This document shows, piece by piece, positions 1-7,239 of a stretch of 30,130 nt of DNA. The position numbers were made by a program, and so were the translations under genes. The notes below the pieces were generated by a model, which saw only the letters and a program-made list of their open reading frames with translations, was not told where the DNA came from and did not search any database. The first letter of the stretch is position 1, and each line of letters starts with the position of its first letter. Source of the stretch: JACIWB01 sp038818725 (lineage in GTDB: Archaea; Thermoplasmatota; E2; UBA202; JdFR-43); NCBI GenBank assembly GCA_038818725.1, contig JAWAYL010000010.1:1-30130 (forward strand), read 5' to 3'.

Positions 1-2
1 AG

Positions 3-122
3 AAAATATTAACGAAGGGAGGATATAAATTTTTCATAAATAGCCTCCTGCCTTGTGGAGACGGAGGAATTTCATTTGGCCAAGCAATTGTTGCAGATAA
101 AATTTTGAAAAATGAGCGATAA
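3..122 (+). CDS. hypF: HypF carbamoyltransferase, C-terminal fragment (5' end outside window)
   Basis: The frame is open from the window edge to TAA at 120-122 and gives 39 residues. It contains LLPCGDGGISFGQAIVADK, which matches the conserved C-terminal end of HypF (the Kae1-like domain motif normally written NDGGISLGQ). HypF makes the thiocarbamate that becomes the cyanide ligand of NiFe hydrogenase, working with HypE in the cytoplasm. Only the last few percent of the gene is visible, so domain order and integrity cannot be judged. It implies a NiFe hydrogenase elsewhere in the genome. The identification rests on this one motif and its position at the very C-terminus. Confidence 0.72.
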   Translation, partial: KILTKGGYKFFINSLLPCGDGGISFGQAIVADKILKNER

Positions 123-288
123 AATCCACCGTTTTGTTTGGGTTGTTTGTAATTTCAGCAATTATGGCCCGAAATTTTCTGGAAAAAGAGATAGGAAAAT
201 GCTATGCCCGCTAGCATTGTTCATAAATCCAACGAAAGAAAACTGTAGAAATATTGGAAAAAAGGTTTTAAACCTAATGCAAGCATAG
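112..288 (+). CDS. Possible small ORF, 58 codons, overlapping the end of hypF
   Basis: An ATG at 112 lies inside the last codons of hypF and opens a frame to TAG at 286-288. The peptide begins MSDKIHRFVWVVCNFSNYG and has three cysteines without a metal-binding spacing. Translational coupling to hypF is possible. Residue composition is not obviously protein-like for this genome and I do not recognise it, so it may simply be an open stretch of the 245-bp hypF-pheT spacer. Confidence 0.18.
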   Translation: MSDKIHRFVWVVCNFSNYGPKFSGKRDRKMLCPLALFINPTKENCRNIGKKVLNLMQA

Positions 289-296
289 ATGAGAAG

Positions 297-304
297 TTAT
301 AAAT
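297..304 (+). promoter_or_regulatory. Probable TATA box for pheT
   Basis: TTATAAAT lies about 65 bp before the pheT ATG. A start site about 25 bp downstream would give a leader of roughly 40 nt that contains the palindrome at 334-355. Confidence 0.4.
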
Positions 305-333
305 CTGTATCTGCCAACAGCACAGCGAAATCA

Positions 334-355
334 AAAAAATGATATATCATTTTTT
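334..355. repeat. 22-bp perfect palindrome in the pheT leader
   Basis: AAAAAATGATATATC continues as its exact mirror, centred between 344 and 345 and ending 12 bp before the pheT ATG. As DNA it could be an operator; as RNA it is a weak A/T-only hairpin. No function is known. Confidence 0.4.
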
Positions 356-367
356 CATTATTCAAAG

Positions 368-1990
368 ATGCCAGTTATCAGCATAAATTATAGCGCTCTT
401 AATGAGCTTCTTGGAAGAAAATTTAAAAGGGAGGAAATATTAGAAAAAATATCTGAAATGGGATTAAATATAGAAAAAATTGACGGAGACGAAATTTTTG
501 TTGAAATATTTCCTGACCGTCCAGACATGCTTAGCGTTGAAGGTGTTGCCAGATGTCTCAGAAATTTTCTTGGCATAGAAAAAGGGATAAAAAAATATGA
601 GGTAGAGAAATCAGATGTTCTATTAAGGGTTGAAGAAAGCGTTAAAAATGTGCGTCCGTATATTATGGGTTGCTTGATAAAGGATATAAAATTTAGCATC
701 GATTCCATAGCTTCTTTAATGGATTTACAGGAAAAACTCCATTTTTCCATTGGAAAAAATAGAAAAAAGGTTGCTATAGGTGTGCATGACTTTGATAAAG
801 TTAAACCCCCTTTTATTTATAAAGGAGTTAAGCCGGAAGAAATAAGATTTATTCCTCTTGGAAAAGAGGAAGAAATGAATTTAAAAGAAATTCTTGAGAA
901 ACATGAGAAAGGAATAGCTTATTCTCATCTATTGAAAGGAAAGGATTTTTATCCAATAATAATTGATAAGCATGAGCGTGTTTTATCATTTCCTCCCATA
1001 ATAAACGGTCAGCTAACAGCAGTAACTGAAAAAACAGAAAATATATTTATAGATGTTACTGGAACAGATGAAAAGGCGGTAAAGGATGCTCTTATAATAA
1101 TATCCGCCTCTCTTGCAGAAAGAGGAGGAAAGATTTATCAAATTAAAATAAAAGATGAGGTTGAAAAATATACCCCAGAATTTGAAAATTCAAGAAATGA
1201 ATTAAAAATAAAATATATAAAAAAATTGCTTGGTTTAGATGAAAAAGAAAAAATTGTTGAAGCACTTGAAAAAATGGGTCACGAAGCTTATATTGAAAAT
1301 GATAAAATAGTTGTTTCCTCACCTCCTTGGAGGGTAGATATATTGCATCCAATTGATATAGTTGAAGATATAGCTAAAGGATATGGATATGAAAAATTTG
1401 TTGAAATATTGCCAAAATCTCTTACATTTGGTTCTTCTCTTTCCAATGAAAAGTTACATCTAACAATGATAGGTTTGGGCTTCAATGAAATTTTAACATT
1501 AACTCTTTCAGGAAAAGAAAAGGAATTTAAAAAGATGGAAATTGAAGGAAATGCCGTCGAAATAGAAAATCCAATATCAGGTGAGCATGCAATAGTAAGG
1601 CAATCTCTAATTCCTTCACTGCTTGATATTCTTTCAAAAAATAAGCATCATGATTTGCCTCAGCAAATATATGAAATAGGAGAAGTAATTAAATTAGATG
1701 GAAAAAATATAGAACAGAAAACTTTATTGGCTGGAGTAAAAATAGATTCAAGAGCAAATTTCACTGAGTGCAAATCAATTGTTGAAGCAATTTTAAGAAA
1801 TTTTAGAAAAAAAATGGAGGTAGAGGAAAAAAAGCATCCTTCCTTTATAGAAGGAAGATGTGCTTCATTACTGCACGAAAGAAAGGAGGTTGGATATTTC
1901 GGAGAAATAAAGCCTTCTGTAATATGCAATTTCGAGCTTTCTTATCCTGTGATTGCCTTTGAAATTGATGTATCATTTCTTCTTTCTTAA
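368..1990 (+). CDS. pheT: Phenylalanyl-tRNA synthetase beta subunit (archaeal type)
   Basis: This is the editing and tRNA-binding subunit of cytoplasmic PheRS, which pairs with the alpha subunit to charge tRNA-Phe. At 540 residues it has the short archaeal/eukaryotic length, not the roughly 800 residues of bacterial PheT. Residues 1-70 are a typical N-terminus with the IFPDRPDMLSVEGVAR motif. The middle holds the B3/B4-type region. The B5 domain follows at about 270-345 (VVSSPPWRVDILHPIDIVED). The C-terminal catalytic-like fold carries NPISGEHAIVRQSLIPSLLD. ATG at 368 begins at the conserved N-terminus. The last 18 bp overlap the convergent minus-strand gene. pheS is not in the window. Confidence 0.96.
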   Translation: MPVISINYSALNELLGRKFKREEILEKISEMGLNIEKIDGDEIFVEIFPDRPDMLSVEGVARCLRNFLGIEKGIKKYEVEKSDVLLRVEESVKNVRPYIMGCLIKDIKFSIDSIASLMDLQEKLHFSIGKNRKKVAIGVHDFDKVKPPFIYKGVKPEEIRFIPLGKEEEMNLKEILEKHEKGIAYSHLLKGKDFYPIIIDKHERVLSFPPIINGQLTAVTEKTENIFIDVTGTDEKAVKDALIIISASLAERGGKIYQIKIKDEVEKYTPEFENSRNELKIKYIKKLLGLDEKEKIVEALEKMGHEAYIENDKIVVSSPPWRVDILHPIDIVEDIAKGYGYEKFVEILPKSLTFGSSLSNEKLHLTMIGLGFNEILTLTLSGKEKEFKKMEIEGNAVEIENPISGEHAIVRQSLIPSLLDILSKNKHHDLPQQIYEIGEVIKLDGKNIEQKTLLAGVKIDSRANFTECKSIVEAILRNFRKKMEVEEKKHPSFIEGRCASLLHERKEVGYFGEIKPSVICNFELSYPVIAFEIDVSFLLS

Positions 1991-3013
1991 AAACAAAGCA
2001 ATTGCAATCAAGAGAAAAACGAACTCAAAGGCGGGCGTACGAAGCGGCTCCGGCTTGGGCAGATCTGATGGGGGAGATGGCATTTTTCCTATTTGATTGT
2101 CATCGCTGGTTTGGAAATAATATTTTCCTCCATATATTTTATTTGAATATGTATAATTTATGCCAGGGAAATAGTGAATTGCCTCAACAAATATTTCAAT
2201 TTCATTTATTGAATTCATTTTCCATCCAGTATAATTTGGAGAAGTTGAATAGATTAAATAATCTTCTATTTCTCCAGATTTTGTTGCATTTATTTCATAT
2301 CCATTGATTTTGTAAAATACTCTAAAACCTTTTCTGCTTATATTTTTATAAACCTTGATTTCAATTTCTGATGATGAATTTAAAATTTCATTACCTTCTA
2401 CTTTAATTAAATCTTTTCTATAAGGTAATTTACCTTCATATTTTGCCTCATTTTTATTTTTATCAATTGCAATAATTGTATAGTTGCTAACTGGATAGCT
2501 TATATTAAAGGAATAAACGGAGTTACTATCCTTTTCCATCTCATATTTATTTCCAGCTATCTCTATTAAAACACTACTTACATATGAGTTATCTGTTATA
2601 TGTGCAAATATAGCTACTGTTATGTTTTCCTGCTGAATTTGGGGCAATGCAATTGCATCTATTTTTGGAGGAGAGGCATCATGAAATGGTGGGTTTATAA
2701 AAAGTATAAAAAATGCCAACCAGGTCAAAAAATAATAGAATATGGAAGCAATCCAATCTTTGGCGCTGAAATTTTTGATATCGAGCTTAAATATTTGGAA
2801 AAATTTCGCAAGAAAACCTATCGAAGAAATTGCAAGAAGAAAACAAAGAGACCATCTTATATTTGGTGGCAACTTTATCCAGAAAAAGGAGCATATAATA
2901 GCCATTATAAATCCAAAAATAAAAGATATAAAATATATCTTTGCTTTTTTCTTTTCTTTTTCCTTAAATTTTTTTTCATCAAATTCTGGAAGCTTTATTT
3001 CCTCATTTTCCAT
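1973..3013 (-). CDS. Membrane-anchored surface protein with PGF-CTERM-like tail
   Basis: I chose ATG 3013 (MENEEIKLPEF), giving 346 residues. The frame stays open 69 codons further, through the structured RNA locus, but that extension does not look like protein. There is an acidic/lysine-rich N-terminus, then three hydrophobic segments at about 26-45, 54-73 and 87-106. A predicted extracellular beta-rich domain with many Asn-X-Ser/Thr sites follows to about 310. The end is a Pro-rich linker, TPAFEF, a hydrophobic stretch and RKKK. That tripartite tail resembles archaeosortase PGF-CTERM signals, with PAF in place of PGF. The function is unknown. It ends inside pheT (18-bp convergent overlap) and lies 227 bp downstream of gdh on the same strand. 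Confidence 0.75.
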   Translation of the reverse strand: MENEEIKLPEFDEKKFKEKEKKKAKIYFISFIFGFIMAIICSFFWIKLPPNIRWSLCFLLAISSIGFLAKFFQIFKLDIKNFSAKDWIASIFYYFLTWLAFFILFINPPFHDASPPKIDAIALPQIQQENITVAIFAHITDNSYVSSVLIEIAGNKYEMEKDSNSVYSFNISYPVSNYTIIAIDKNKNEAKYEGKLPYRKDLIKVEGNEILNSSSEIEIKVYKNISRKGFRVFYKINGYEINATKSGEIEDYLIYSTSPNYTGWKMNSINEIEIFVEAIHYFPGINYTYSNKIYGGKYYFQTSDDNQIGKMPSPPSDLPKPEPLRTPAFEFVFLLIAIALFLRKKK

Positions 3014-3088
3014 GTTTGCTATATAAAAGAGATTAAAAAAGTTTGCATATATGTTAAATGCTAACAATCGCCATGAAATATAAAAAAA

Positions 3089-3106
3089 CGAAATTAATAT
3101 ATATTG
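3089..3106 (+). promoter_or_regulatory. Archaeal BRE/TATA promoter for the RNA at 3124
   Basis: CGAAA (3089-3093) followed by TTAATATATATTG (3094-3106) matches the archaeal BRE plus TATA pattern on the plus strand. The TATA centre is about 25 bp before 3124, the first base of the structured element. The AT core is nearly symmetric and could also serve the minus-strand gene that starts at 3013. Confidence 0.45.
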
Positions 3107-3123
3107 TTTTTTTCTATAAATTT

Positions 3124-3190
3124 GGAAGGATAGGCTGGTTGCAAAGGCATCCCATCCCCTCCCAAAGATGCTTTTTTTGCCTGTCCTTCC
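3124..3190 (+). ncRNA. Candidate small structured RNA (two-stem hairpin, C-rich loop)
   Basis: Bases 3124-3135 pair with 3179-3190 (12 bp). After an asymmetric internal loop (3136-3142 against 3176-3178), 3143-3151 pair with 3167-3175 (9 bp). A 15-nt loop, CCATCCCCTCCCAAA, closes it. Each stem contains one G-U pair when read on the plus strand; both become A-C mismatches on the minus strand, which points to a plus-strand transcript. A BRE/TATA lies 25 bp upstream of the first stem base. The locus sits between two minus-strand genes (gdh and the 346-residue membrane protein). It does not match an RNA family I know. There is no kink-turn, so canonical H/ACA is unlikely. Confidence 0.5.
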
Positions 3191-3240
3191 ATATTTTATT
3201 GGAATAAGATAAAACTGCAAAAATTAAAAAAGGGAAGAGA

Positions 3241-4578
3241 TTAAATCCAGCCTCTATCTTTCATTGCTTGAACAACTCTTTCAACGCTTACAATGTATGC
3301 TGCAGTCCTCATATGAATATCTTTTCCCTTTTTCTTGTATTCCTCTCTCTTGTTTATTACATCCCAGAATGCTTGGCTCATCTTTTTATCTAATTTTTCA
3401 TAAACCTCTTCATAGCTCCAATAGTAGCCATATATATTTTGAACCCACTCAAAGTAGCTAACTGTCACACCACCAGCATTTGCAAGAAAGTCGGGCAACA
3501 CAAGCACACCTTTCTTATGAAGAATTTCATCTGCTTCAGGTGTTGTTGGCCCATTTGCAAGCTCAAGAACTATTTTTGCTTTTATACTATTTGCATTTCC
3601 TTCATGTATTACATTCTCAATTGCTGCTGGAATGAGTACATCCACTTTTAACTCTAAAAGCTCTTCGTTTGTTATCTTTTTAGCGTCTTTATATTCAGTT
3701 ACACTTCCTTTCTTTTCCTTTATTTCAACTGCTTTATCAAAAGGAATTCCATTCTCATTATATATTCCTCCCTTTGTATCGCTTATAGCAACAACCTTCG
3801 CATTCTTGAATAGCTTCTTTACAAGCAAGTGAGCATATTGCCCCGCATTTCCATATCCCTGGATTGCAACAGTGACTGCATTTTTTGGATTCACATTTTC
3901 CTTAATTTTCATCAAATCCCCATATGGCTTATACATGTTTTCCATATCTGGCTCAAGAGGTAGAGCTATATGTTTTGCCCCTTCTCTTAAAACAAACATC
4001 CCTCCTCTGGCTGTCGCGTCTGCCCTGCCCTTGCTTCCCCCTATGCTGAGAGGCTTGCCTGTTATTACTCCTGGGGCATTGTAGCCAACTATTTTGCTGT
4101 ATTCATCCATCATCCAAGCCATTATTTGAGGGTTAGTATATACATCAGGCGCGGGTATATCTTTTTCTGGGCCAATAAAGCGTGAAATTGCTCTTATGTA
4201 GCCTCTTGCAAGTCTTTCTTTTTCTGCATCACTCATTTCTTTTGGATTGCATATTATTCCTCCCTTTCCTCCTCCATATGGCAAATCAACAATTGCTGTT
4301 TTCCATGTCATCCATGCAGCTAGTGCTTTTACTGTATCTAAATTTTCTTCTGGATGCCATCTTATTCCTCCCTTAGTTGGGCCTCTTGCATCATTATACT
4401 GCACTCTGAAGCCAGTGAAAACTTTTGTTTTTCCGTCATCCATTTTTACAGGTATTGTTACGATCAGCGTTCTCATTGGCTCTCTTAACATCTGATGTGC
4501 TGCTTCATCAAGCTCCATTATTTTTGCTGCTTCATCCAACTGCTTTTGCGCTATTTTAAAAGGATTTTTTTCTTCCAT
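3241..4578 (-). CDS. gdhA: Glutamate dehydrogenase
   Basis: This enzyme reversibly deaminates glutamate to 2-oxoglutarate and ammonia with NAD(P)+. In a protein-degrading archaeon it is the usual hub for transamination. ATG 4578 gives 445 residues. The upstream-open frame to 4803 is not used: a GGTGA ribosome-binding sequence sits just before ATG 4578, and the family N-terminus begins near here. Visible are the substrate-binding run RGPTKGGIRWHPE (about 65-77), the catalytic lysine in PYGGGKGGI (Lys105), a Rossmann segment VAIQGYGNAGQYAH in the C-terminal half, and the terminal IVSVERVVQAMKDRGW helix. It is slightly longer than the usual roughly 420 residues. It is divergent from the MgtE-like gene; TTTAAA at 4609-4614 is a plausible TATA box for gdh. 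Confidence 0.96.
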   Translation of the reverse strand: MEEKNPFKIAQKQLDEAAKIMELDEAAHQMLREPMRTLIVTIPVKMDDGKTKVFTGFRVQYNDARGPTKGGIRWHPEENLDTVKALAAWMTWKTAIVDLPYGGGKGGIICNPKEMSDAEKERLARGYIRAISRFIGPEKDIPAPDVYTNPQIMAWMMDEYSKIVGYNAPGVITGKPLSIGGSKGRADATARGGMFVLREGAKHIALPLEPDMENMYKPYGDLMKIKENVNPKNAVTVAIQGYGNAGQYAHLLVKKLFKNAKVVAISDTKGGIYNENGIPFDKAVEIKEKKGSVTEYKDAKKITNEELLELKVDVLIPAAIENVIHEGNANSIKAKIVLELANGPTTPEADEILHKKGVLVLPDFLANAGGVTVSYFEWVQNIYGYYWSYEEVYEKLDKKMSQAFWDVINKREEYKKKGKDIHMRTAAYIVSVERVVQAMKDRGWI

Positions 4579-4628
4579 GTTTTCACCACTTGTAATTAAA
4601 GAAGCAAATTTAAAGCTGATTTGATAAT

Positions 4629-4723
4629 TGTTAGCATGTATCACGAAAGTATTTAATGATTGAAAAGGATAGCTTTCAGGATGGAAAAAGAGCCACCACC
4701 TAAAGGCGATATGCATGCTAACA
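4629..4723 (+). promoter_or_regulatory. 13-bp inverted repeat enclosing the MgtE-like start codon
   Basis: Bases 4629-4641 pair with 4711-4723 over 13 bp. The single non-Watson-Crick position (4639/4713) is U-G on the plus strand and A-C on the minus strand. The 3' arm contains ATG 4715-4717, the start of the transporter. The 69-nt interior holds a short GAAAG/CTTTC pairing (4645-4649 with 4673-4677). This could be a start-sequestering leader of a metal transporter or a DNA-level repeat. It matches no riboswitch I recognise. Confidence 0.45.
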
Positions 4724-5899
4724 TGGATATCTACGAAAGCAAAGAAAGATTTAAAGGAAATTTTGGTAGCTTTATCCATCTCAACTTTTGGTGATTTACT
4801 CACTGCTTTGTCAATGGGTTATTTTAATAAAAGCTTGACTCTTTTTCCTGCCCTTTTAATATTGATTCCTCCTGCAATAGATATGCGTGGCAATATTTTT
4901 TCATCCCTTGGCGCAAGATTGGGCACATATCTCCATACAGGAGAAATATCTCCTGGAAAAAAAAATCCATTGCTAAAAGACAACATATCTTCTTCTTTCA
5001 ATCTAACTTTCTCAATGGGATTTTTCCTTGGCTTTATTTCATGGATAATATCAAAAAAGATTGGCTTGGAAGCAAGTTTTGTTGAATTAATTTTAATTTC
5101 ATATCTTGCTGGCTTATTTTCTGCATTTATAATGATTTTTTTAACTCTTAATGTTGTTTTTGCTGGCTATAAAAAGGGATGGGATCCAGATAACATAACC
5201 GCACCAATAATAACGTTTGCAGGTGATGTATTTACTTTGCCATTGTTATTTATATCTTTAAAAATTGTAAAGAGGATCGATTTTAAATTTCAGTTTATCT
5301 TGCTATTATCTTTTATTTTCATAAGTTTCCTTAGTTTTTCCGGCTTTAAAAGAAAAAATTTCAGAAAAATCATAATAGAAAGTACGCCACTGCTCATCAT
5401 TTGTGCTTTATTAAGCTCTGCATCTGGCGCCACTCTCGGCTCCCAACATAGCGAGCTTTTTGCAATTCCTGCCTTGCTTACAATTCTTCCCGCTCTGCTT
5501 GAGGACGGGGGCGCAATTGGCGGAATTCTTGCAGCTCGCTTTTCTTCAGCCCTCTTTACTGGTGAAATTAAAGCTGCTAAGAAGCCGGCAAGAAAGGTTT
5601 TTGGTCTTTTTGCAATAGTTCATTTTGTTGCTTTCATAGAATTTTTTTCAATAGGAATTATAGGTTATGCAGTTAATAGGGTTTTTATGATAGAAGCAAA
5701 TATTTTCCAGCTAATAGTAATATCAGTTATCTCTGGACAGATACTTATTCTTATTATGGATTTTCTTGCTTACTATATTTCCATATGTTCTTTTAAAATA
5801 GGCATAAATCCTGATAATGTAACCATACCAATTCTTACAAGTATTGCGGATTTCGCCGGCTCTTTATGTGTTGTTGGAGTAGCTTATTTATTCCTTTGA
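4715..5899 (+). CDS. Tandem MgtE-type (SLC41-like) divalent cation transporter
   Basis: This is a membrane protein with two copies of the MgtE transmembrane domain and no cytosolic CBS part, as in archaeal MgtE-like and eukaryotic SLC41 proteins. It probably moves Mg2+ or a similar cation. Half 1 has PPAIDMRGNIFSSLGARLGT (about 52-71) and DPDNITAPIITFAGD (157-171). Half 2 repeats these as PALLEDGGAIGGILAARFSS and NPDNVTIPILTSIADFAG near the C-terminus. The conserved Asp/Pro residues are present in both halves. The start is uncertain: ATG 4715 is the only canonical in-frame start. However, another frame beginning at ATG 4681 reads 37 protein-like codons before stopping. The last 12 bp overlap alba. 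Confidence 0.85.
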   Translation: MLTWISTKAKKDLKEILVALSISTFGDLLTALSMGYFNKSLTLFPALLILIPPAIDMRGNIFSSLGARLGTYLHTGEISPGKKNPLLKDNISSSFNLTFSMGFFLGFISWIISKKIGLEASFVELILISYLAGLFSAFIMIFLTLNVVFAGYKKGWDPDNITAPIITFAGDVFTLPLLFISLKIVKRIDFKFQFILLLSFIFISFLSFSGFKRKNFRKIIIESTPLLIICALLSSASGATLGSQHSELFAIPALLTILPALLEDGGAIGGILAARFSSALFTGEIKAAKKPARKVFGLFAIVHFVAFIEFFSIGIIGYAVNRVFMIEANIFQLIVISVISGQILILIMDFLAYYISICSFKIGINPDNVTIPILTSIADFAGSLCVVGVAYLFL

Positions 5900-6139
5900 T
5901 AGCAAAATTTCTATTGCTGAAATATGTTTGTTTTCTATTTCTTCAGTAAAAATTTTTATTTCTTTTATCTTTGCATCTTTCACAAATTTATTTATACTTA
6001 TCTGACTTGCATCAACTGCTGTAGAAATTGCTTTTCCCCTTGCCTTAATGCAAACTTCATTGTTTCCCTTTTCAAATTCCATTGCAACAGCAGTAGCATA
6101 TTTTATAGGAGCTTTATCTCCAACATATATTGTCTGCAT
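5888..6139 (-). CDS. albA: Alba chromatin protein
   Basis: This is a small basic dimeric protein that coats DNA and RNA in archaea. At 83 residues it is the usual length. The N-terminal QTIYVGDKAPIKYATAV matches the Alba lysine-containing loop and first helix. The rest follows the family pattern (KARGKAISTAVDASQI, then a C-terminal EIENKHISAIEILLSKE strand). ATG 6139 is preferred over the TTG immediately before it. An AT-rich stretch with TATA-like sequence lies about 20-30 bp upstream, so it may have its own promoter although it follows the radical SAM gene by 38 bp. The 3' end overlaps the convergent transporter by 12 bp. Confidence 0.95.
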   Translation of the reverse strand: MQTIYVGDKAPIKYATAVAMEFEKGNNEVCIKARGKAISTAVDASQISINKFVKDAKIKEIKIFTEEIENKHISAIEILLSKE

Positions 6140-6177
6140 CAAAATAAAATAAATAAGGAATATATAATCTTCTCGGG

Positions 6178-7011
6178 CTAAAAAATTAAATGCCCACCAT
6201 CACATGTTTTCCCATAAAATTTATATCCTTCCCTACATGCTCCAAAGGATAAATTTTCCTTTTTACACGCTTTTTCAACTCGCTCAAGATAAAAATTTCT
6301 TAGCTCGCGAGGAAGATAAAAAGAGTTGCCTATTCTCTCCCATTCATATTTTTCAACCTCAATAATCTTTTTTAACCTTTCAAAAGAATCTCTTCTTGGC
6401 TTTATTGTAGATGCAACAATATGTTTTACAAAAGGAGAAACTATGGATACAATTTCCTCAATTTCATCATCGTTGAAATCAGGTATTATTGGGTCAATTC
6501 TTACTGAACATGGAATTCTTTCTTCATGTAGCATTTCAATCGCCTTCATTCTCCTGTCCGGCGGAGGCGCATTTGGCTCCGCCCTCCTTGCTTTCTCGCG
6601 GCTGAGAGTTGTGATTGTTATACTAACGCTTGCTTTCATATTTTTTAACAAGTCCACATCTCTTACTACTATATCTGATTTTGTAATTATAAGAACTGGT
6701 ATATTTTTCTCTTTGAAAATTTCGAGACATTTTCTAGTTATGCCAAGCTTTTTTTCTTCTGGCGTGTAGGCATCACCACTATTTGCCATGCTTATATATG
6801 TATCGACTTTATCAATTTCCTTTATTAAATTCTTGAGCAAATATTTTTTCAACCTTGCTTTAAATGGATTTTTAATATATGAAGAGATATAGCAATAAAT
6901 GCAGGCATGAGAGCAACCTGTATATGGATTAAATGAATATTTTTTTGGGCATGTGCATAATTTGCTTTTCCAAGGATCAAACAAATTTATAACATTTGCT
7001 TTTCCTTCCAT
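6178..7011 (-). CDS. SplB-like radical SAM protein
   Basis: This is a radical S-adenosylmethionine enzyme of the COG1533 (spore photoproduct lyase-like) group. Archaeal members of this group have no settled substrate. The 4Fe-4S motif is CSHACIYC (Cys33, Cys37, Cys40), preceded by a CTC pair at 19-21 and followed by NSGDAYTPEEKKLGITRKC, typical of the group. Two further cysteines near the C-terminus (in ACREG and KTCDGG) could hold another cluster or metal. Length is 277 residues. It starts inside the end of the zinc protein gene (25-bp overlap), last in the tight run after carS. The frame ends in TAG. Confidence 0.88.
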   Translation of the reverse strand: MEGKANVINLFDPWKSKLCTCPKKYSFNPYTGCSHACIYCYISSYIKNPFKARLKKYLLKNLIKEIDKVDTYISMANSGDAYTPEEKKLGITRKCLEIFKEKNIPVLIITKSDIVVRDVDLLKNMKASVSITITTLSREKARRAEPNAPPPDRRMKAIEMLHEERIPCSVRIDPIIPDFNDDEIEEIVSIVSPFVKHIVASTIKPRRDSFERLKKIIEVEKYEWERIGNSFYLPRELRNFYLERVEKACKKENLSFGACREGYKFYGKTCDGGHLIF

Positions 7012-7235
7012 CTTTTCATCATTTCCTCAGTTATACAATTCTTGCATATTCCAAGCATTTTCCAGAAGCAAGATAAGCAAATAAATTTTCCACAATTTAT
7101 GCATTTATACTCTGCATCTTTTGAAAAACATATCATGCATTTTCCCTCTATTTGTCCTTCTTCCTTATTAATTTTTTTAATATCTATTCCATGCTCTTTC
7201 ATCCATTTTTTTAACTCTTCATTCATTTCTTCCAT
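6987..7235 (-). CDS. Small zinc-binding protein (four CxxC pairs)
   Basis: I chose ATG 7235 (82 residues) because GGTGA lies just before it. ATG 7253, which overlaps carS, is the alternative and adds six residues. The N-terminal 30 residues are charged and helical. Residues 33-67 carry four CxxC pairs (33/36, 45/48, 53/56, 64/67), enough for two zinc ions in a B-box/HIT-finger-like cross-brace. No catalytic motif is present, and the role is unknown. It is translationally packed between carS and the radical SAM gene, so the three are probably co-transcribed. It could be an adaptor for the downstream enzyme; that is inference from position only. Confidence 0.8.
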   Translation of the reverse strand: MEEMNEELKKWMKEHGIDIKKINKEEGQIEGKCMICFSKDAEYKCINCGKFICLSCFWKMLGICKNCITEEMMKRWKEKQML

Positions 7236-7239
7236 TTTA

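Noticed and set aside
2002..3064. Plus-strand open frames opposite the membrane protein gene
   Set aside because: They are antisense shadows with unnatural composition.
3124..3190. Fluoride riboswitch or H/ACA guide RNA as identity of the hairpin
   Set aside because: The GATGG-like string is only on the minus strand and lacks the pairing downstream arms of the fluoride aptamer. For H/ACA an ATA follows the stem at 3191, but there is no kink-turn or k-loop (no TGA/GA pair).
3014..3220. N-terminal extension of the 346-residue membrane protein
   Set aside because: The extension runs through the structured RNA and promoter and is not protein-like; ATG 3013 is the better start.
4579..4803. N-terminal extension of glutamate dehydrogenase to 520 residues
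   Set aside because: The extra 75 codons cross the divergent promoter and transporter start, do not resemble the family, and a GGTGA site marks ATG 4578.
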